DNA of 64,000 nucleotides from DSVQ01 sp964484765. Its GTDB lineage: Bacteria > Planctomycetota > Planctomycetia > Planctomycetales > Planctomycetaceae. The DNA is taken from positions 1 through 64,000 of the forward strand of contig CAZAGI010000037.1 of NCBI GenBank assembly GCA_964484765.1. Direction: 5' to 3'. The notes under the pieces were generated by a model, which worked only from the letters and a program-made list of their open reading frames with translations, made no database searches and had not been told where the DNA came from. This document shows, in pieces, positions 10,119 to 18,885 of this stretch; position 1 is the first letter of the stretch; each line of letters starts with the position of its first letter. The position numbers and the translations under genes are program-made.

Positions 10119-10328
10119 ATGCTAATGCCCGAAGCGACTCCTATCCACTGCCCGCGATGTGACCGGGCGATTCGTATGACCTTGACCGCCAGTTTGCGAG
10201 CTCGCGATCTCGGGGTTGCTGTTGAGTGCATGGATTGCGGCGAAGCCTGGCTCTATGTCTCGCATCCCACACCAACATTCGGCCCACTCGCGTCCCCCAA
10301 GCGACGTCGAGGGCGGACGAACCGTTGA
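10119..10328 (+). CDS. Small putative zinc-ribbon protein
   Basis: A 69-residue frame. It contains a CPRC pair near the start and a CMDCGE pair about 30 residues later, the spacing of a treble-clef or rubredoxin-like zinc ribbon. The C-terminus is basic (SPKRRRGRTNR). I chose the ATG at 10119 because the longer in-frame version adds only low-complexity sequence. No strong Shine-Dalgarno sequence is visible. It stands alone between the IS remnant and a leftward gene. The paired cysteines make it more than a chance frame, but the function is unknown. Confidence 0.4.
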   Translation: MLMPEATPIHCPRCDRAIRMTLTASLRARDLGVAVECMDCGEAWLYVSHPTPTFGPLASPKRRRGRTNR

Positions 10329-10396
10329 TGAATCTCGATGCAGTGGAGATCGACGTCCGCCCGGAATCGCATCCCCAAAGTAAGTCGCTCGGGGGG

Positions 10397-11464
10397 TCAC
10401 CGTGACTCAGCGGGGGGTTGCAGAAGCACTTGCGCCCGTTTGACGGCCAAGGTTCCGGGGTAACGCTCGCTGACTTCGTGCGCCAGTCGACGCGCACCCG
10501 AAGCATCGCCCGCGAATTGCAGGGCTTCCGCCGCTCGCATTTCCCCCCACGCTGCCAGCCCGAAATGCTCGGAGTGGTGCAGCGGCAACCACATCCATTC
10601 TGCTGCGGCCCGCAGGGTGTCTTGTTGTTGCCAGGCCGCTCGGCCGACCAAGACATGTGCTCCGGCGCGCAGACCTCGAGGCAGGTCTTCCGCCGCGGAT
10701 TCCCACCGCCGGACTTCGTTCTCCGTGACGGTTCCCGTTGCCAGGCGAACCCGCCACAACTGCATTTGAGCAAGTCGCTGCAAGGTCGCGTCCGCATCGG
10801 TCGCGAGTTTCTGCAATTCGGCTTCGGCTTCCGCACTGCGGCGACCATTCCGTTCGAGGTTCCAACTGGCGGCAATTAACGGGGCAACGCGACTGCCGCT
10901 GGCGATCACCGTGCGGGCCTCGCTTTCGGAGGGCACCGGGACAGCGTCGACGTCCCACACCAAAGGCACCAATCCCCAATGCCGTGTGTGTGGATCGGAT
11001 TCCACCAAGGGACCGAACCGCAGTGCGGCTTTCCGCAAATCGTCTTCCGCCAGGGCGCATTGCACGAGGGTTGCCAGCAGTTCCCGCCGAACCCACGTCC
11101 GCTCTTCGTCTTCCAGGGCCAACGTCAGTTGCGCTTCGGCCTCGCGGACTTTACGCTCGGCGATGAGTTCCAGTCCTCGCGCATGCGGCGGGAGATAGTC
11201 CGTCTCGACGCTGACCACGTCGGCCGTGGGAAACGTTTTTGTGACCGCCATAGGGCCAGTGCGAATGCTGAGTTGGTCGCCCGTGTAATCGACGACCATT
11301 CCCTTAATTTCTTGCCGCGAACTTTGCCGCGGCGATTGAATCACCACGCGGTCTTCCGCCGCCGCGGTCATGATCATCCCGGCGACCGGCAACAGAACGG
11401 CAGTTGCAGCCTGCCATCCGCATCGTCGGGGCTTACGGCTGCGCGGCCACTTGTCGAACATCAT
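10397..11464 (-). CDS. Secreted TPR-like protein of unknown function
   Basis: About 355 residues. An N-terminal signal peptide (AATAVLLPVAGMIMTAAA) is followed by a short beta-rich segment (QEIKGMVVDYTGDQLSI). The rest is helical repeats with alanine-rich TPR-like character (KVREAEAQLTLALEDEE, GDASGARRLAHEVSERY), so it is probably periplasmic. The tandem ATGs at 11464/11461 overlap the end of the upstream vWA gene by about 30 bp in another frame, which suggests co-transcription and perhaps coupled translation. No enzymatic motif is seen. Confidence 0.65.
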   Translation of the reverse strand: MMFDKWPRSRKPRRCGWQAATAVLLPVAGMIMTAAAEDRVVIQSPRQSSRQEIKGMVVDYTGDQLSIRTGPMAVTKTFPTADVVSVETDYLPPHARGLELIAERKVREAEAQLTLALEDEERTWVRRELLATLVQCALAEDDLRKAALRFGPLVESDPHTRHWGLVPLVWDVDAVPVPSESEARTVIASGSRVAPLIAASWNLERNGRRSAEAEAELQKLATDADATLQRLAQMQLWRVRLATGTVTENEVRRWESAAEDLPRGLRAGAHVLVGRAAWQQQDTLRAAAEWMWLPLHHSEHFGLAAWGEMRAAEALQFAGDASGARRLAHEVSERYPGTLAVKRAQVLLQPPAESR

Positions 11465-12578
11465 GGTACCGATAGGTTCCGCCAGACTGGCGCGCGAGTT
11501 TCTTGAGGAAGTTTTCGAGTCCGAGATCGCCACCTTTGCCGAATTCGATGGCGTGAATCCGGGCCCGACCCTGGTTCAGGCGATCGATGCGAGCCAGATC
11601 CGGGGGCATGAGTTGTGGCTCATCGGCATCGGTCAGAAAGTAAATCACCTCGGGATTCAATCTCAGCGCCATTTCCAATGCCGGCATGTGATCGGTCCCG
11701 GAATCGGGCAGCGTTTGTGCGATGTACTGCCGCGCCAGAGATTTGTTCCGTTCGCTCGCGAAGAGCAAAACGTTTTTATCCTGCGGGAACGGTTGGAACA
11801 TGCGCGCGGTGCGATTGTAGAACACAATCTGGAATTGTTGTTCGTCGGACAACGTCTGCAAGGCGGTGACAAGCGCGGCTTTCGCGGAGGACATCGCCCC
11901 GTAGTTTTCCATGCTGGCGGAGCTGTCGATCACGAACACCACTCGAGTGCCATGATCGCGAATGCCATAAAACGCCGTGCCGGGCAGGCCGCTGCCGCCG
12001 GCACCGTCGGCCCCCAGCCCGGTGCCGCCTTTGCCACCGGGCGCATTATTCGTGCCGTTGCGACCGATGATCCCCCCCTGGACGAGGTTGCGGGCGTCGG
12101 GCAATCCACTCGAGGGCAACGGGACGCCGCGGCCAATCCCCGGGGTTGTCCGCCCGGTCGAGACGACCGAATCGGATTGCGGCGTCTGCAACGGGGCGGA
12201 GGCCGGCAACGTGAGATTGACGGACGAAGCCGAGGTCGCTCCGATCGGAGCTTCGTCAACCACGGTATCGATGTCGTTGGTCCCGCCAGCGCCGGTACCG
12301 AGCGGGCCGGGGCCGATGCGCGACACCCCCAGCGTGATGAACGGTCGATCGGAGAAACCGACCGGCCCGCGCGGCTGCAGACCTATCCACAAAAGCAGTA
12401 GCGCGACCGCCACCAAATGCAGGCCGAGTGACGTCAGCCAACTCGACGACGACCAGCGACGCGGCGGGGCTTCAATCTGCACCGTGTCTGCAAACGCGGG
12501 AAGCGTTCCGTTTCGGCGCAAAGATTTCGTGATTGCCGCCACGGGGAAGGACTCATTCGAGAGCGGGTTGTTACCCAC
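11433..12578 (-). CDS. Membrane-anchored vWA-domain protein
   Basis: A 381-residue protein. The N-terminal cytoplasmic tail is followed by one membrane helix (LGLHLVAVALLLLWIGL), then a long Gly/Thr/Ser-rich linker and a C-terminal von Willebrand factor A domain. The MIDAS metal site is visible as DSSAS (DxSxS) with GTDH and LTDAD downstream. The layout resembles TonB-like anchored proteins with a vWA domain instead of the TonB domain. The start codon is GTG. It is followed by an overlapping secreted TPR-like gene, and the two probably form one envelope unit. The partner is unknown. Confidence 0.8.
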   Translation of the reverse strand: MGNNPLSNESFPVAAITKSLRRNGTLPAFADTVQIEAPPRRWSSSSWLTSLGLHLVAVALLLLWIGLQPRGPVGFSDRPFITLGVSRIGPGPLGTGAGGTNDIDTVVDEAPIGATSASSVNLTLPASAPLQTPQSDSVVSTGRTTPGIGRGVPLPSSGLPDARNLVQGGIIGRNGTNNAPGGKGGTGLGADGAGGSGLPGTAFYGIRDHGTRVVFVIDSSASMENYGAMSSAKAALVTALQTLSDEQQFQIVFYNRTARMFQPFPQDKNVLLFASERNKSLARQYIAQTLPDSGTDHMPALEMALRLNPEVIYFLTDADEPQLMPPDLARIDRLNQGRARIHAIEFGKGGDLGLENFLKKLARQSGGTYRYHDVRQVAAQP

Positions 12579-12688
12579 CGAGATCGGTGTGCAAACCTGA
12601 ACCGCGCGAACATCGAATAATGTAGGCCAATCCGTGCGTCGGGGTCAATTGGCAGTTTCCCGCCAGCTTCCGATCTCAGACGATCGGC

Positions 12689-13297
12689 TTACGGCAGCAG
12701 TTTGGCCAGATCGGCGTGCGGCCGGGGAATGACGTCGGCGAGAATCAGTTTGCCGCCCAGGCGTTCCACGGTCGCTTTGCCGACTTCGATCGCCGTCTGC
12801 ACGGCGGCCACATCGCCGCGAATCATGATGGTGACATACGCCGCGCCGATCTTTTCTTTGCCGGCGAGGGTCACATTTGAGGCCTTGAGCATGTCGTCGG
12901 TGGCATGCAGGGCGGCCACCAGCCCTTGGGTTTCCAGGAGGCCGAGAGCTTCGGTCGTCGCCATGGCGTTCTCTTTCGGAATTCGGTTGTCGTAAGCGCC
13001 CAATAGAGGGCTCATCACGGGTTTGCTGTTGACCAGTTGCCGGGTCACGTCGAGGGGGGCCGCGAGGACGGAGTAAATCGCCGCACTGCCCATGCGTTTG
13101 GCGAGTTCCATCCCGCGTTCGGCGGCGGCTTTCACGTCGGCCACCGGGCCGGCGAGTTTGATGCATTGCCCGACGCCGTCAGCACTTTCGATGCCCAGAA
13201 TGCGGACGTTCGCCGTCTTCGAACACGCATCGGCCACCACAAACGAGGGGGCCAGATTGTTCACTTCCAGCAACGCCAGGCTGTATTCGAGCGCCAT
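12689..13297 (-). CDS. Bacterial microcompartment shell protein, tandem BMC domain (BMC-T)
   Basis: A 202-residue protein with two BMC domains in tandem. The first runs from MALEYSLALLEVNNLAPSFV to about residue 85, and the second from TEALGLLETQGLVAALHATD to the end. This is the BMC-T architecture, which makes pseudohexameric trimers in the shell of protein organelles. No other shell, pentamer or core-enzyme gene is nearby. Planctomycetes are known for the PVM-type microcompartment for fucose/rhamnose breakdown, and this protein could be a satellite component of such an organelle. I prefer the ATG at 13297, at the start of domain 1; a 23-residue upstream extension to 13366 is not BMC-like. 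Confidence 0.85.
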   Translation of the reverse strand: MALEYSLALLEVNNLAPSFVVADACSKTANVRILGIESADGVGQCIKLAGPVADVKAAAERGMELAKRMGSAAIYSVLAAPLDVTRQLVNSKPVMSPLLGAYDNRIPKENAMATTEALGLLETQGLVAALHATDDMLKASNVTLAGKEKIGAAYVTIMIRGDVAAVQTAIEVGKATVERLGGKLILADVIPRPHADLAKLLP

Positions 13298-13470
13298 GCG
13301 TAACGTCGTTTCCGGTAACCAGTCACCTGAAATGGGAGCACTACCGCGGGCCGGCACGACCCGCATTCAGCAGCGGCTCACAATGACGGATTGTGGTGGT
13401 TTGGGCAACTCAAGACAAGTTTGCGGGAATCGATCGTCCGCATCCTCCCGCAGTTTACCATTATCGACCG

Positions 13471-13914
13471 TCATTCGCCCTCAGCACCAGTCACAACCGA
13501 GAGTTGTGGCGCAGTTGCCGACCCGGGAACCCACGATGCGAGAAGCCCTTCCAGCACCGTGAGGTGTGAATTCATGTGCTGAACATGGGACTGCCACGAA
13601 TCCTGCAATCCCAAGTAATACGAATTCAGACGGTGTTCCTGACGCAAATGCTGTTCGAACCGATGGCGTAACGTCAGCACGGCGGCTTCCAACCGCGGCA
13701 AGAGAGACGAGTCAATGGAACTTGGCGAAGAAAAGCCGACCGACATGCGATCACTCCGGGAAGTCCCGACCATGGGAAGACTCGAAAACTGAGAAACGGG
13801 TATAGCCATCGACACGAATGTCTGAGAAGCTTGAGTAGTTTGGGTTGAATGTGCCGGACTGGAAATGCCTCTGCGTCGTTTCGGAACGGCATTCGCCGCC
13901 GGCAATGAACTCAA
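13471..13914 (-). CDS. Hypothetical protein with helical C-terminus
   Basis: A 147-residue frame. The first half is low-complexity and Ser/Thr-rich. The second half looks like real protein: an amphipathic helical segment (LPRLEAAVLTLRHRFEQHLR, then SWQSHVQHMNSHLTVLEGLL). No family was recognised and no good ribosome-binding site decides the start; an internal Met nearer the helical part is possible. It lies upstream of the BMC-T gene on the same strand with a gap of about 170 bp, so co-expression is possible but unproven. Confidence 0.4.
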   Translation of the reverse strand: MSSLPAANAVPKRRRGISSPAHSTQTTQASQTFVSMAIPVSQFSSLPMVGTSRSDRMSVGFSSPSSIDSSLLPRLEAAVLTLRHRFEQHLRQEHRLNSYYLGLQDSWQSHVQHMNSHLTVLEGLLASWVPGSATAPQLSVVTGAEGE

Positions 13915-14060
13915 ATGCCTATTTAGTCATTGGTTACGTTGACTTATCGATCGGCGTCATTGGCTCCCGTGGACGCAGATTTGTTGAAGTCGTTTCACCC
14001 CGCGCCTTGTGAATAACCGAATTCAATAGAGAAACCAGTTCAAAGTTCGTGTGTCACTGG

Positions 14061-15308
14061 ATGGATTCGGTGTTCGAAATGTCTCGGACCGACGGTGGCC
14101 GGATCAAATCGGCGACGCTGGCGCTCTGCGCTGTGATGCTCGCCGTGTGCGGTTGCGTGCGCGGGCCGCGCGAGTCTGTTGGACGCTTATTCGACAGCGT
14201 TCCCAGTTGGAAACAGGCCGACGCCGTTCCCACGGCTGAACCGGAATCGATCGTCTCCGCCAATACGGCGTTGCCGTCTGAATCGTCCGAGGTCTCGGAA
14301 GCCGTTACCATCACAGAAAATCCCGTCGAGGAGAAACTCGCGCGCGTGGGCGCAGAGCCGAATCTGGATTCATTCGCCGATTCCGACGCACCGCGCGCCG
14401 ATCGCGAACCGAACGGACCGAAAATCTGGGATCGACGCGTGGTCTCGCAAGCGGCGGAAAACACGGTCCACCGCCTCAAACGCGCGTTGTCTTCCGATAG
14501 CCGACCGAACGCGGCGACCACGGGCGAGTTTTCGCGGCAACATCCGATTCGTGTCAAAGTCGACGGCTTGCACCATGAAGCCGAACAGTTGTTACGCGAA
14601 GGCGATTATCACGAGGCTAAAGCCGTTGCTGAGCGTGCCGTCGAGATGGCGGAATCGGTCGCGCTGGAGTACTTGCCGAACGAGGAACGGCCGGACGACT
14701 TGTTGCAGCGAATCCTCACGGCAATTGACAACCAGGATCTTGCTCCCGTCGCGGGAACCGCCTCAAGCGGGACTGACGAGTCTGATCTGCCGATTCTAAA
14801 GCTTCCCGCAGACGACGTATTCGAGACGGTTCCAGTCGATGCTTCCCACGGACCGAATTCCGGTAGTTCGTCAGCGGCATCGATGGGAACGGCTGCTGCG
14901 AATCGACCGTTGATCCTGCCGGACCGAGCGTTCAACCAAAAGGAGCCCATTGACCTCGTCGTGATAGAACCCGTTCTGAGCGACGTCGCAGCCCCTGCAT
15001 CTGACGGCCCATCGGCGGGAGCGGTTGGGTTGAAGGCACCGTTTTCGGAGCCGCGCTTTCTGGCCCGCAACGAAGCGGGACCCTTGGTGGTCTCGACGGA
15101 GGCCCGGCCCGCGCCCCCGCAAATCGCCGATGTGGCACCGTTGCCGGCGTTTAAGTCCGGGGTGGTCCCCCGCACACAGAAACTTGTTGACAACCACCCC
15201 ACGTTTACTTTCGTTTGGGCCGATTTGTGGCCCTTGTGGATGCTGGCGGCAGTGATCGTCGTCTTCGGAACGGCATTGCTCGGTCGGCGATTGATTACCG
15301 GCCATTGA
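14061..15308 (+). CDS. Envelope protein with lipoprotein-like leader and C-terminal membrane helix
   Basis: About 415 residues. The leader LALCAVMLAVCGC resembles a lipobox, so it may be a lipoprotein. The middle is long, acidic and proline/serine-rich, with one short TPR-like helix pair (EAEQLLREGDYHEAKAVAER). A C-terminal transmembrane helix (WPLWMLAAVIVVFGTALLG) precedes a short basic tail. The start is uncertain: ATG at 14061 or 14079, both with weak upstream signals. It is a single gene between the 13.9 kb gene and the PilZ gene. No function can be proposed beyond an envelope location. Confidence 0.6.
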   Translation: MDSVFEMSRTDGGRIKSATLALCAVMLAVCGCVRGPRESVGRLFDSVPSWKQADAVPTAEPESIVSANTALPSESSEVSEAVTITENPVEEKLARVGAEPNLDSFADSDAPRADREPNGPKIWDRRVVSQAAENTVHRLKRALSSDSRPNAATTGEFSRQHPIRVKVDGLHHEAEQLLREGDYHEAKAVAERAVEMAESVALEYLPNEERPDDLLQRILTAIDNQDLAPVAGTASSGTDESDLPILKLPADDVFETVPVDASHGPNSGSSSAASMGTAAANRPLILPDRAFNQKEPIDLVVIEPVLSDVAAPASDGPSAGAVGLKAPFSEPRFLARNEAGPLVVSTEARPAPPQIADVAPLPAFKSGVVPRTQKLVDNHPTFTFVWADLWPLWMLAAVIVVFGTALLGRRLITGH

Positions 15309-15499
15309 GCCGCCACGCTGCAACTCGTTTTCTGGCCAATGAGTTATGGCATTTTTGTCCCATACACTCCGGGACACGCGCGCTCGATGATAAATCGCGC
15401 GCCGCATCATCAATTCTGACCTAGAGTTGTTAAGGCAACCGTTATTGCGACGGCTGTTCCGCTTCCACGGGTCGCGACATTGATGACGATGAGGTCCCC

Positions 15500-15853
15500 A
15501 TGAAAACCCCTGATCCCTGGTCAAGGCCGACCGTCCAGGACCTGCGCTCGATTCTGGAAAGCATCGAGAAACTGACCAATTCCAACGTGCGCGAGCATGA
15601 ACGGATTGATCTGATGGTCCCCGCCGAGGTCACAACTCTGCGTGGCAATACCGTGGAAGCCATGACGCGGGAAATCAGTCGTCTGGGAATTGGCCTCCTG
15701 CACCGCGGGGCAATTTCTCCCGGCGAAGTCACCGTGAAAATGGCGAGCGAAACTCGTCAATACACCTACCGTGTCGAGCTGGAATGGTGTGCTCCGACCG
15801 AGAACGGCATGTTCCTCAGCGGCGGCCGGTTTCTCGGCAAACTCGACGAGTGA
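15500..15853 (+). CDS. PilZ-domain protein
   Basis: A 117-residue protein fitting a single PilZ domain, the c-di-GMP-binding fold. The RxxxR motif appears as REHER. The second motif appears as EISRLG, in place of the usual (D/N)xSxxG. A beta-strand-rich remainder (GLLHRGAISPGEV, then RVELEWC) completes the fold. The Asp/Asn to Glu change leaves c-di-GMP binding open. A GAGG Shine-Dalgarno lies upstream of the ATG. Planctomycetes often carry stand-alone PilZ proteins acting in motility or surface regulation, but no partner is encoded nearby. Confidence 0.7.
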   Translation: MKTPDPWSRPTVQDLRSILESIEKLTNSNVREHERIDLMVPAEVTTLRGNTVEAMTREISRLGIGLLHRGAISPGEVTVKMASETRQYTYRVELEWCAPTENGMFLSGGRFLGKLDE

Positions 15854-16100
15854 TGATCCTCTCGTCTCTGCGGGAAGGTGATGCTTCTCATCGCGTTTCA
15901 GTCCCGTTTGCGGTTTCGCGCCCATCGCCAAACGAACGGTGTGTACCGCTCGCACGGCATGGAATTGACGCGACGCACGAAACAGCCGAGCGCTGATCCG
16001 TGCAGCGTCTTTCGGCTCAAGCTGCCGGTTGGTAGCGGTCGACAGTCTCGGAAGGGGAGGCCTTTTTCCCCGGAGTCGTGTCGAATTCGAGCCCGCTCCC

Positions 16101-16328
16101 ATGCGTCGGATGTACTTGCTGTTGGTGGCCGCGGCGATTGTTTACGCCTTGTTCGCGCCACGATCCTGGCTGCCCCGTCAACCGCGCAGCGATGCCCGGC
16201 ATGATGTCGCGCGCTTGTCGAGCCATTCGATGGATCCGCTGTCGGCGATTATTGTCCGTGGCGTGATCATCATGACGGCCCTCTGGAGTCTGCAGGCGCG
16301 GGACAGCATGCGCCAGGGTGAAATCTGA
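16101..16328 (+). CDS. Small putative membrane protein
   Basis: A 75-residue frame with two hydrophobic stretches (MYLLLVAAAIVYALFA and LSAIIVRGVIIMTALW), the pattern of a two-span membrane protein. The Met at 16101 sits exactly at the first hydrophobic segment, while upstream in-frame sequence is not membrane-like. No clear Shine-Dalgarno sequence is visible and no family is recognised. It precedes cysK by 135 bp, and no functional link is evident. Confidence 0.4.
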   Translation: MRRMYLLLVAAAIVYALFAPRSWLPRQPRSDARHDVARLSSHSMDPLSAIIVRGVIIMTALWSLQARDSMRQGEI

Positions 16329-16463
16329 TCCGTTCGTGGTCAGACGAAACTCTTCCCCCGGCGCAATTTCCTGCTGCGGTCGCTCTTCACTTGCGACCCG
16401 GTTTCCGTTCATAATGCCGGGCACGGAGTTCGGACCGCCTGTTTTCCGGAAGGAGCCCAATCG

Positions 16464-17396
16464 ATGCCCATCTTCGCCGATAACTCAGAGACCATCGGCC
16501 GCACGCCGCTGGTGCGGATCAATCGTCTCACTCAAGGCCTGAAAGCCACAGTCCTCGCGAAGATTGAGGGACGCAACCCAGCGTACAGCGTGAAGTGCCG
16601 TATCGGCGCGAGCATGATCTGGGACGCTGAACAATCCGGCAAACTCAAAGCCGGCATGCACGTCGTCGAACCCACCAGCGGCAACACGGGGATCGCGCTC
16701 GGATATGTTTGTGCGGCTCGCGGGTATCCACTCACGCTCACGATGCCGGAAACCATGTCCGTTGAACGACGGATGATGCTCAAGGGTTTCGGCGCGGAAC
16801 TGATCCTCACCCCCGGTGCCGATGGCATGAAGGGGGCGATTGCTAAAGCGGAAGAACTCGCCGCCCAACCCGGCTGGTTCATGCCCCAGCAATTCAAGAA
16901 CCCGGCGAATCCGGCGATTCACTTCAAGACGACCGGCCCGGAAATCTGGCACGACACCGACGGCAAGATCGATATCTTCGTCGCGGGTGTGGGCACGGGT
17001 GGCACCATTACCGGCGTGGGTCGGTATCTGAAAAAGGAAAAAAATCTGCCGCTGAAACTCATCGCGGTGGAACCGTCCGCCAGCCCGGTGCTCTCGGGCG
17101 GCGCTCCGGGACGCCACAAGATTCAGGGGATCGGTGCAGGCTTTGTGCCGGATATTCTCGATCGTAGCTTGATCGACGAAGTGCTGCAGGTCACCGACGA
17201 CGAAGCCCTTGAAATTGCGAAACAACTCGCACGGAAAGAAGGCATTTCCTGCGGTATCAGTTGCGGCGCTGCGATGGCCGCCGCGCTGAAAGTCGCCGCT
17301 CGTCCCGAATCCGCCGGCAAGGTCATCGTCACCGTTCTGCCGGACAGCGGCGAACGTTACCTGTCGACGGCGCTGTTCGCCGACTTGCAGGGATAG
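16464..17396 (+). CDS. cysK: Cysteine synthase A (O-acetylserine sulfhydrylase)
   Basis: A 310-residue PLP enzyme that condenses O-acetylserine with sulfide to give cysteine. The PLP lysine is K44 in NPAYSVKCRIG, the same context as E. coli CysK. The substrate-binding loop TSGNTG and the phosphate-binding glycine loop GTGGT are present, as is the C-terminal SGERYLSTALF. An AAGGAG Shine-Dalgarno lies just upstream of the ATG. With the sulfite reductase at the window start, it covers the last two steps of assimilatory sulfate reduction, although the two genes are about 14 kb apart. It is followed by an intergenic palindrome and the convergent bioA gene. Confidence 0.95.
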   Translation: MPIFADNSETIGRTPLVRINRLTQGLKATVLAKIEGRNPAYSVKCRIGASMIWDAEQSGKLKAGMHVVEPTSGNTGIALGYVCAARGYPLTLTMPETMSVERRMMLKGFGAELILTPGADGMKGAIAKAEELAAQPGWFMPQQFKNPANPAIHFKTTGPEIWHDTDGKIDIFVAGVGTGGTITGVGRYLKKEKNLPLKLIAVEPSASPVLSGGAPGRHKIQGIGAGFVPDILDRSLIDEVLQVTDDEALEIAKQLARKEGISCGISCGAAMAAALKVAARPESAGKVIVTVLPDSGERYLSTALFADLQG

Positions 17397-17413
17397 GTAT
17401 CAACAATCGTCAT

Positions 17414-17489
17414 CCCAGTCCGGAGCGCGAGCGACGGGAGTCCAACGACGATCAAATTCCATCACCCGTCGCTCGCGCTCCGGACTGGG
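17414..17489. repeat. REP-like inverted repeat between cysK and bioA
   Basis: Two 25-base arms, 17414-17438 and 17465-17489, are exact reverse complements (core CGGAGCGCGAGCGACGGG) with a 26-base spacer. The structure lies between convergent genes and could fold as a large hairpin acting as a two-way transcription barrier. There is no T-tract, so it is not a classical intrinsic terminator. The right arm encodes the last residues of bioA. Confidence 0.8.
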
Positions 17490-18871
17490 AATGATTTCAA
17501 TGCCCCTGTCACCATTTCGCACAATTGCCTTACCAATTCCAGCGGCATCGCCGGGGCGGGCATCAGGACGAGTGTGTCGCCGATGTTGCGGACGATCAAG
17601 CCGCGTTCGCGGCAAGCCAGCGTGAGTTGATGTCCCGCGCGGCGTTCCGGCGGGAATGGTGTTTCCCGCGCGGGATCAAGTTGCACATCAATCCCGATCA
17701 TCGTACCACGGTGGCGGACTTCCGCGACATGCGGCAGTGTACGCCAAGTGGCGACGAACTGGGCCAGCAGCGCTTCGATCCGGAGCGCTTGGCCGAGCAC
17801 ATCGCGTTCTTCAATCAATCGCAACGACGCCCGCGCCGCGGCACACGCCAGCGGATTTCCCGTGTAGGTGTGACCGTGGTAGAACGTCCGGCCCAGCCAT
17901 GGGTCGCCAAGAAATGCTTCGTAAATCGGTTCGGTGGTTAACGTCGCCGCGAGAGGCAAATACCCGCCGGTCAAACCTTTAGACAGGATCATAATATCGG
18001 GCGAAACGTGTTCCTGCTCACACGCGAATAACGTCCCGAGACGACCGAAACCGACGGCGATTTCATCCGCAATCAGCAGAATACCCAATCGTTGTGTAAT
18101 CTCACGCAAGCGAGATAAATATCCCGGCGGATGGATGCGAATCCCGGCGGCGGCCTGCACGATGGGTTCCACCACCACGCCGGCGATGCGGTCTGCATTC
18201 ACGGTCAACAGACGTTCGGTTTCGGCAAGGCATTCTTCAAACGACAACGATGGAAACGCCGGCGACGGCAATCGCAGCGCGGGGAACATCAACCCGCCGA
18301 AGAGGCTGTGGAAACGATCAATGCCGCCGAGACTGATCGTGCCGACGGTGTCGCCGTGATAAGCGCTGCTCAGGCACGCGAACACATCACGCGGTTCCGG
18401 TGATGGCTTCTGCCGGTGATATTGCCACGCAAGTTTCAGCGCGACTTCCACCCCCGCGGCACCGCAATCGGCATAGAAGACGCGCGTCAAACCGGCTGGT
18501 ACGCGCTGCAATAAGTCTTCCGCGAGTTCAATCGACGGCGTATTCCCCAATCCCAGCAATGTGCTGTGGGCGACGCGATCCAGTTGGTCACGAATCGCCG
18601 CATCGATTTCCGGCACGCGGTGACCGTGGATGTTGCACCACAGTGACGAATGCCCGTCGATGTATTTTCGCCCGTCGGTATCGAAGAGAAAAAAGCCGTC
18701 TGCGGCAGCGATCACCGGTGCCGCTTCGTCGGCATACGCCGACATCGCGGTGAAGGGATGCCAGACAGCAAGGTCGCGCTGCGACCAAGGCAGTGGGGAG
18801 TGGGCAGTGGGCAGTGGGGAATGCGGACGGGAGACTTCTGCGTTACCCTTACCCGACTGCCCACTACCCAT
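17462..18871 (-). CDS. bioA: Adenosylmethionine-8-amino-7-oxononanoate aminotransferase
   Basis: A 469-residue class III PLP aminotransferase of biotin synthesis, making 7,8-diaminopelargonate (DAPA) from 7-keto-8-aminopelargonate (KAPA) with SAM as amino donor. It shows the BioA N-terminal WHPFT motif, the ADEIAVGFGR segment with the PLP aspartate, the catalytic lysine in LSKGLTGGYLPL, and HGHTYTGNPLACA. No other bio genes are near. Both termini are odd. The first 28 or so residues come from the GTGGGCAGTGGG-type repeat, and the final FPVRSASDG comes from the arm of the cysK/bioA palindrome. No ATG exists between 18871 and a Met after the WHPFT motif, so translation probably starts inside the repeat. 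The gene follows the TonB-like gene by a few bases. Confidence 0.88.
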   Translation of the reverse strand: MGSGQSGKGNAEVSRPHSPLPTAHSPLPWSQRDLAVWHPFTAMSAYADEAAPVIAAADGFFLFDTDGRKYIDGHSSLWCNIHGHRVPEIDAAIRDQLDRVAHSTLLGLGNTPSIELAEDLLQRVPAGLTRVFYADCGAAGVEVALKLAWQYHRQKPSPEPRDVFACLSSAYHGDTVGTISLGGIDRFHSLFGGLMFPALRLPSPAFPSLSFEECLAETERLLTVNADRIAGVVVEPIVQAAAGIRIHPPGYLSRLREITQRLGILLIADEIAVGFGRLGTLFACEQEHVSPDIMILSKGLTGGYLPLAATLTTEPIYEAFLGDPWLGRTFYHGHTYTGNPLACAAARASLRLIEERDVLGQALRIEALLAQFVATWRTLPHVAEVRHRGTMIGIDVQLDPARETPFPPERRAGHQLTLACRERGLIVRNIGDTLVLMPAPAMPLELVRQLCEMVTGALKSFPVRSASDG

Positions 18872-18885
18872 TGCCCACTCACCTC
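18789..18885. repeat. GTGGGCAGTGGG-type imperfect inverted repeat at the bioA start
   Basis: A G/T-rich arm (about 18789-18822) made of variants of AGTGGGCAGTGGGG is followed by a roughly complementary arm (about 18853-18885, CTGCCCACTACCCATTGCCC). It could form a long imperfect hairpin. It spans the junction between the TonB-like gene and bioA and supplies the bioA start codon. The composition is quite unlike the surrounding genes, which suggests a mobile or replicating repeat unit. Confidence 0.7.

Noticed and set aside
15854..16100. Short overlapping frames between the PilZ gene and the small membrane protein
   Set aside because: They have Arg/Ser-rich translations without domain features or a ribosome-binding site.
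18789..18885. Repeats at 18.8 kb as a CRISPR or minisatellite
   Set aside because: There is no regular spacer pattern. The units form an imperfect inverted repeat rather than an array.
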